From an uncultured Lachnospiraceae bacterium (lineage in GTDB: Bacteria > Bacillota > Clostridia > Lachnospirales > Lachnospiraceae): a stretch of 11,131 nucleotides of DNA. This document shows, one piece after another, positions 8,029 through 11,131 of the stretch. Made by a program: the position numbers and the translations under genes. Where the stretch lies: contig CAJTXH010000095.1 of the NCBI GenBank assembly GCA_910580005.1, forward strand, positions 1 to 11,131, read 5' to 3'. The notes under the pieces are model-generated. The model worked only from the letters and a program-made list of their open reading frames with translations. It made no database searches and was not told the DNA's origin. Each line of letters begins with the position of its first letter. The first letter of the stretch is position 1.

Positions 8029-9030
8029 CTAAATTAAAAGTCTTTTTACTTCTTTAAGAAATTTATGGCGTTCCTGCTCCTGGCTGCATATACGTTTAAG
8101 CTTCTCGTAGTTTTTAGCAGACATCCAGGATTTTTTGCCATTATAATAAAAGTTAACAAGCTTCCAGTATTTCTCTGGATATAAGAGCATTGCATAAAGA
8201 ACCCTGCGCTCTTCACTTCCAAGCTCCCGTTCCTTTCTGTATGCCTCTATCACTTTTATCCCTGTTTCAATGTTCCAGGAATTTTTCTCCATAACTTTCC
8301 TGATAAAACCATACAAGTCAATTACCTGAAGCCCAATATCAGCCTTTTCAAAGTTTGTTGTTATAACCTGTTCTCCAGACAGCATAATATTGTGGTAATT
8401 ATAACTTCCATGCAAAACCCTTCCCTGGCTTACAGCTTCGTTGCAAAGGCTGTTATAGCCGCTTTCTTTCAAAAATTCTTCTGCCATAGTCCCCTGCGCA
8501 CAAAAATTTTTGTAAGAATTTAAAAGACAGATTTCCATCTCATTTTTCTGCCGCTTTTCACGTATATAACCATGTACTTTTTTTATTTCTTTATTATGGC
8601 GCATAAAAAGCGCCTCTATATCCAATTTATTTGCCTTTACAGGAGGCTGTATATCATCCGCCATGCCAATAACCATTAATTTATGTATAACTGCCATATT
8701 TGAAGATGCAAGCAACACCTTTTTAATATCTTTAATATCACACTCTGTACCATTGTACCATTTCTTTACCAGCCATTTATTCCCACTTCCATCATCTGTA
8801 AGCAGTTCATCATCAATATTTTTTACTGCATAATCAACATTACCATATCCAGCACTGGTTAATGTCTTTTTAACCTCTTCCTCAAATAAAAGCCTTTTTC
8901 TGCTTGCTGTATATGGTTTAGCCATATATATGCCTTTGTCTGTGTCTAAAAGTACAGCTCCCCTTATCCTGCGCCTTGACTTTACTAATACAGGATATTT
9001 TTTAATTACTTCATCAAGTTTGTCATCCAT
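8029..9030 (-). CDS. CotS-family spore-coat-like protein with a kinase fold
   Basis: The 333-residue product resembles the CotS/aminoglycoside phosphotransferase-like family, whose members include spore coat proteins of Bacillus and Clostridia. An N-lobe (about 20-95) has the basic stretch SRRRIRG and a VKKWY strand. The C-lobe carries HGSYNYHN (207-214), a TTNFEKADIG segment (224-233) followed by DLY, and a tail motif, YPEKYWKLVNFYYNGKKSW, that I associate with this family. The usual HGD catalytic Asp is Ser209, and the position expected for the metal-binding Asp is probably Asn226, so activity is doubtful. I chose the ATG at 9030, which has AAGGAGAAG just upstream; an in-frame TTG at 9054 would start before that ribosome site. 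It follows the pckA terminator, so it probably begins a new transcript. A role in spore coat assembly is a family inference only. Confidence 0.75.
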   Translation of the reverse strand: MDDKLDEVIKKYPVLVKSRRRIRGAVLLDTDKGIYMAKPYTASRKRLLFEEEVKKTLTSAGYGNVDYAVKNIDDELLTDDGSGNKWLVKKWYNGTECDIKDIKKVLLASSNMAVIHKLMVIGMADDIQPPVKANKLDIEALFMRHNKEIKKVHGYIREKRQKNEMEICLLNSYKNFCAQGTMAEEFLKESGYNSLCNEAVSQGRVLHGSYNYHNIMLSGEQVITTNFEKADIGLQVIDLYGFIRKVMEKNSWNIETGIKVIEAYRKERELGSEERRVLYAMLLYPEKYWKLVNFYYNGKKSWMSAKNYEKLKRICSQEQERHKFLKEVKRLLI

Positions 9031-9094
9031 AATGCCTTCTCCTTCCCTCGCCAATTACATAAAGACTGCATGTTTAATCCTATGCAAAAGGAAG

Positions 9095-9138
9095 AAAAAA
9101 AGAACTGTTATACCTAATATCTTTAAGTATAACAGTTC
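9095..9138 (-). terminator. Strong intrinsic terminator of pckA
   Basis: On the minus strand a perfect 12-bp stem, GAACTGTTATAC (9127-9138 complement) with GTATAACAGTTC (9102-9113 complement), closes a 13-base loop. It is followed at once by seven Ts (complement of 9095-9101). The stem starts 67 bases after the pckA stop codon. Confidence 0.92.
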
Positions 9139-9205
9139 CCTGGCACAGACTGCTGCCTGTCCATGCTGGCTCTACAGCAGAATATGCATTGCAGCCTGTT
9201 GGAAA
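9139..9205 (-). other. Structured 3' untranslated stretch of pckA
   Basis: Between the pckA stop and its terminator is a non-coding stretch with a 6-bp inverted repeat, CTGCTG and CAGCAG on the minus strand (about 9150-9180), plus shorter GCC/GGC pairs inside it. It could fold into a second stem before the terminator. No coding potential is apparent. Confidence 0.35.
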
Positions 9206-10906
9206 TTACTGTAAAGCATCTACAAGTTTCTGTACTGCTGCAAGTGCTTCATCTGGAAGTTTATCATATCCGCTGTTATTTTCAGCAAATCCCTTAACAG
9301 CATCTACACGGTTCTGCATAGCGTCTTTTAATGCATTCTTATATTCTGCATCATTAAGGTCTGGAACAAATCCTTCCCATTCCATAATCTCTATATCATC
9401 AAAGCCGCCCCACTTCTTGAACTCTGCCTTGCCTTCTACGATAGCTTCAAGAATGCCAAGTGTATCTTTAGGCTGTACTTTCTTGCCCATAAAATCACCT
9501 GTATTAACAATATAGCAGTCAACATTTTTCTCTTCTACTAACTTCTTGAACTTGTCATAGTCATTTACAAGAGGATAAGTCCTGAATGGGTTAGCATATG
9601 GTACAATACGTAATGCATTCATGTCTGTACCTGCTGCAACACGTTCTGCTGTAGAAGTCTTTGTTGCAAGTGTAGCGCCCATAACTGATGCAAGCGCCGA
9701 ACCCTTTAACTTAACTACAGGAGGTATTGTAGGGTCTTTCATAATCCAGATTATTGAATTAACAGGCTCATTAATCTTATCTACACGGTTTGGTGACCAG
9801 AGCTTAGACTTGATAGCACGTCCGTTACCATTACGGATATCCTCTGTAACTAACTGGATTTTGCCATCTTCATCCATTGTAGCTGAACAGTTCTGTGCAG
9901 TTAAAAGATACTTGTTATCAGGACAGCCTGTAGGATAGTCTGCTGTCTTGTCAAAATAAGTCGGCTCAAGTGCTACTGATGCACATGTATCTGAATTAAT
10001 AATAAATGCGTCATCATGAAGAACAGTAATAGCATTATCACCATATTTGTTATTATGCTTTGCATGTGTAAGTGTAGACTTACCCGAACCTGAAAGACCA
10101 AATACTGATGCAACATACTTTCTGCCATCAGGAAGTGAATATTCCTTCTGTCCGCCGTGGCATGATGCATAACCATTACGGTTAGCAATAGCCCATGCCA
10201 TTGTAAGTGTACCTTTCTTATGCTCACCAAAATACTTCATGCCAAGGATTGCAGCACAGTTTTCGTTAGTGTCAAAATAGCAGAGTGTCTGAGGGTCACT
10301 CAGGCAGCTGTAGTCAACGTCTGGAGCTGGTACTGGAACCCACTGTGGGTCAGAGAAAATATAAATATCGGCTTCTTTGCCGTCACCTACTGGCTTAGAC
10401 TCCTTATACATCTTTACATACTCATCTGACATGTACTGGAAGTTAAGCATCCAGTTATACATAAGCATTTCTTCCCCTTCTGGAATAAGAAGGTGTGCTT
10501 TAACCATGAATTCAGGGTCAAGTCCGACAAAAACCTGTGCATGGTATAATTTCTTAAAGCGTGTCTTATAAACAGCATCCATTACTACCTTGTCAAGCTT
10601 GCCTTCATCAACACCAGGATATCCTTTAATGCGGCGTGCTGCTGCATAACGTCCTGTTACAGCGCCATCATTAAATAATAAAACTTTAGCATCTGAATCA
10701 AGCCCAAACTCTTCACCTCTGTATACAGGCATATCTGTAATAATAGCGCCAGGTGTGCTCTTTGCTAAATTATAAGCTTCTTTAAGAGTATTTACCTTTA
10801 CTACATTGTTGCCATAAAAAGCAGCTTCAATAATAGAACGTGTCTTTGAAAAACCAACTTTGCCAGCACCAATTTCTTCTAACTTGTAATTAGCTTTTGT
10901 TGCCAT
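9206..10906 (-). CDS. pckA: Phosphoenolpyruvate carboxykinase, ATP type, divergent
   Basis: The enzyme interconverts oxaloacetate plus ATP with PEP, CO2 and ADP in the cytoplasm. In gluconeogenesis it makes PEP; in many fermenters it can run toward oxaloacetate and conserve energy as ATP. The 566-residue product is slightly longer than typical ATP-PEPCKs (about 520-540). It has a P-loop GLSGSGKST (270-278, Lys276), an acidic kinase-2 motif LHDDAF (Asp298, Asp299), an SPNR segment with Arg374 and a PPVVKLKGSALASVMGA region followed by TSTAER, which matches the conserved C-terminal part of the family. The P-loop and kinase-2 motifs depart from the classic GLSGTGKTTLS and LIGDDEH forms, so this seems to be a separate clade. 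The ATG follows AGGGAGG (10917-10923) by 10 bases. It has its own promoter and terminator and is probably monocistronic. Confidence 0.92.
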   Translation of the reverse strand: MATKANYKLEEIGAGKVGFSKTRSIIEAAFYGNNVVKVNTLKEAYNLAKSTPGAIITDMPVYRGEEFGLDSDAKVLLFNDGAVTGRYAAARRIKGYPGVDEGKLDKVVMDAVYKTRFKKLYHAQVFVGLDPEFMVKAHLLIPEGEEMLMYNWMLNFQYMSDEYVKMYKESKPVGDGKEADIYIFSDPQWVPVPAPDVDYSCLSDPQTLCYFDTNENCAAILGMKYFGEHKKGTLTMAWAIANRNGYASCHGGQKEYSLPDGRKYVASVFGLSGSGKSTLTHAKHNNKYGDNAITVLHDDAFIINSDTCASVALEPTYFDKTADYPTGCPDNKYLLTAQNCSATMDEDGKIQLVTEDIRNGNGRAIKSKLWSPNRVDKINEPVNSIIWIMKDPTIPPVVKLKGSALASVMGATLATKTSTAERVAAGTDMNALRIVPYANPFRTYPLVNDYDKFKKLVEEKNVDCYIVNTGDFMGKKVQPKDTLGILEAIVEGKAEFKKWGGFDDIEIMEWEGFVPDLNDAEYKNALKDAMQNRVDAVKGFAENNSGYDKLPDEALAAVQKLVDALQ

Positions 10907-10937
10907 TTTATAAAAACCTCCCTGTGATATAATTGGT

Positions 10938-10967
10938 CTGCCATATAAAACCCATATGGCAGGGTTT
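10938..10967 (-). promoter_or_regulatory. Mutually exclusive hairpins in the pckA leader
   Basis: CTGCCATAT (10938-10946) and ATATGGCAG (10954-10962) form a perfect 9-bp stem with a 7-base loop. AAACCC (10948-10953) and GGGTTT (10962-10967) form a 6-bp stem that uses the loop and one arm region of the first, so only one can form at a time. The structure lies about 15 bases upstream of the Shine-Dalgarno (10917-10923). No T-run follows, so neither form looks like a terminator. Confidence 0.6.
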
Positions 10968-10975
10968 ATTGGAAC

Positions 10976-11004
10976 AATGGCTATTATAAAAAATAACTGC
11001 CATT
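10976..11004 (-). promoter_or_regulatory. 5'-end stem-loop of the pckA leader
   Basis: AATGGC (10976-10981) pairs with GCCATT (10999-11004). After a 2x2 internal loop, TTAT (10984-10987) pairs with ATAA (10993-10996). This would sit at the very 5' end of the transcript predicted from the promoter at 11013-11041. Its CTGCCAT (10997-11003) is also complementary to ATGGCAG (10956-10962) in the downstream hairpin, which gives a third competing pairing. Confidence 0.5.
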
Positions 11005-11012
11005 TTTATCTA

Positions 11013-11041
11013 AGTATAAATTTTTTATAGAAAAAAGTCAA
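11013..11041 (-). promoter_or_regulatory. Sigma-A promoter of pckA
   Basis: On the minus strand, -35 TTGACT (complement of 11036-11041) and -10 TATACT (complement of 11013-11018) are 17 bases apart, each one base from consensus. Transcription would start near 11006, giving a leader of about 100 nt before the pckA ATG. Confidence 0.88.
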
Positions 11042-11064
11042 CGGAAATTCCTATTTTTTCTTAT

Positions 11065-11074
11065 TTCACGTGAA
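11065..11074. promoter_or_regulatory. 10-bp palindrome upstream of the pckA promoter
   Basis: TTCACGTGAA is a perfect palindrome centred about 33 bases upstream of the -35 box. It could be an operator-like site for a dimeric regulator, or it may be an end of the adjacent palindromic repeat, with which it shares GTGAATA. Confidence 0.35.
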
Positions 11075-11078
11075 TAAC

Positions 11079-11131
11079 AGTTACTATTCACAGCTACGCT
11101 GTTCATAGTAACTAGCAGTGCTTTCAGCACT
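11079..11131 (+). repeat. Second copy of the composite palindromic repeat
   Basis: AGTTACTAT (11079-11087) pairs with ATAGTAACT (11105-11113). Inside, after TC on each side, ACAGC (11090-11094) pairs with GCTGT (11098-11102) around the loop TAC. A second hairpin follows, AGTGCT (11117-11122) and AGCACT (11126-11131), with loop TTC. It is cut by the window end. GTGAATA (11070-11076) and TATTCAC (11085-11091) offer an alternative fold. The order and orientation match the copy at 1-39, about 11.1 kb away. Confidence 0.8.

Noticed and set aside
9050..9100. Sporulation sigma factor promoter for the CotS-like gene (CATAGGAT on the minus strand)
   Set aside because: It resembles part of a sigma-E type -10 box, but the expected -35 sequence is missing and the upstream bases are the T-run of the pckA terminator.
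1..11131. Direct repeats at both edges as ends of an 11-kb mobile element
   Set aside because: The genes between are core metabolism and no transposase, integrase or target duplication is seen. The repeats are palindromic and fit a dispersed short element better.

Overview
The window looks like chromosome from a low-GC Gram-positive anaerobe of the Clostridia, most probably a Lachnospiraceae relative. This is inferred from AT-rich codon use, strong GGAGG-type ribosome binding sites, a CotS-type protein of spore formers, a GH25 lysozyme followed by tail domains of a kind common in gut Clostridia, and the form of the PEP carboxykinase. Species cannot be named from the sequence alone. I see no rRNA, tRNA, CRISPR, insertion sequence or phage gene.

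Layout. Bases 1-324 hold the right half of a palindromic repeat, other inverted repeats, and a promoter and leader for a secreted GH25 lysozyme (325-2361, plus strand). A bidirectional terminator at 2391-2428 separates it from a run of five minus-strand genes. In transcription order (right to left) these are: pckA, an ATP-type PEP carboxykinase (10906-9206), with a clear sigma-A promoter, a structured leader and a strong terminator; a CotS-family kinase-fold protein (9030-8029); a lipoprotein with two C-terminal PEGA repeats (7956-6625); a PgcA-type phosphoglucomutase (6576-4843); and glgB, the glycogen branching enzyme (4708-2474). The right edge (11079-11131) carries a second copy of the palindromic repeat, in the same orientation as the copy at bases 1-39.

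How the genes fit together. The phosphoglucomutase interconverts glucose-6-phosphate and glucose-1-phosphate, which feeds glycogen synthesis, and GlgB puts in the alpha-1,6 branches. PckA links the C4-acid pool to PEP at the other end of central carbon metabolism. The kinase-like protein and the PEGA lipoprotein lie between these metabolic genes. Gaps between the four downstream genes are 48 to 134 bases with no strong terminator, so partial co-transcription is plausible but unproven. Glycogen synthase and ADP-glucose pyrophosphorylase are not in the window.

Most of the window is ordinary core metabolism. The points most worth a second look are the composite palindromic repeat at both edges, mutually exclusive hairpins in the pckA leader, the CotS-like protein with replaced kinase residues, the uncharacterised lipoprotein beside the glycogen genes, and the divergent PEP carboxykinase motifs. 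I did not find a clear new defence or mobile system.
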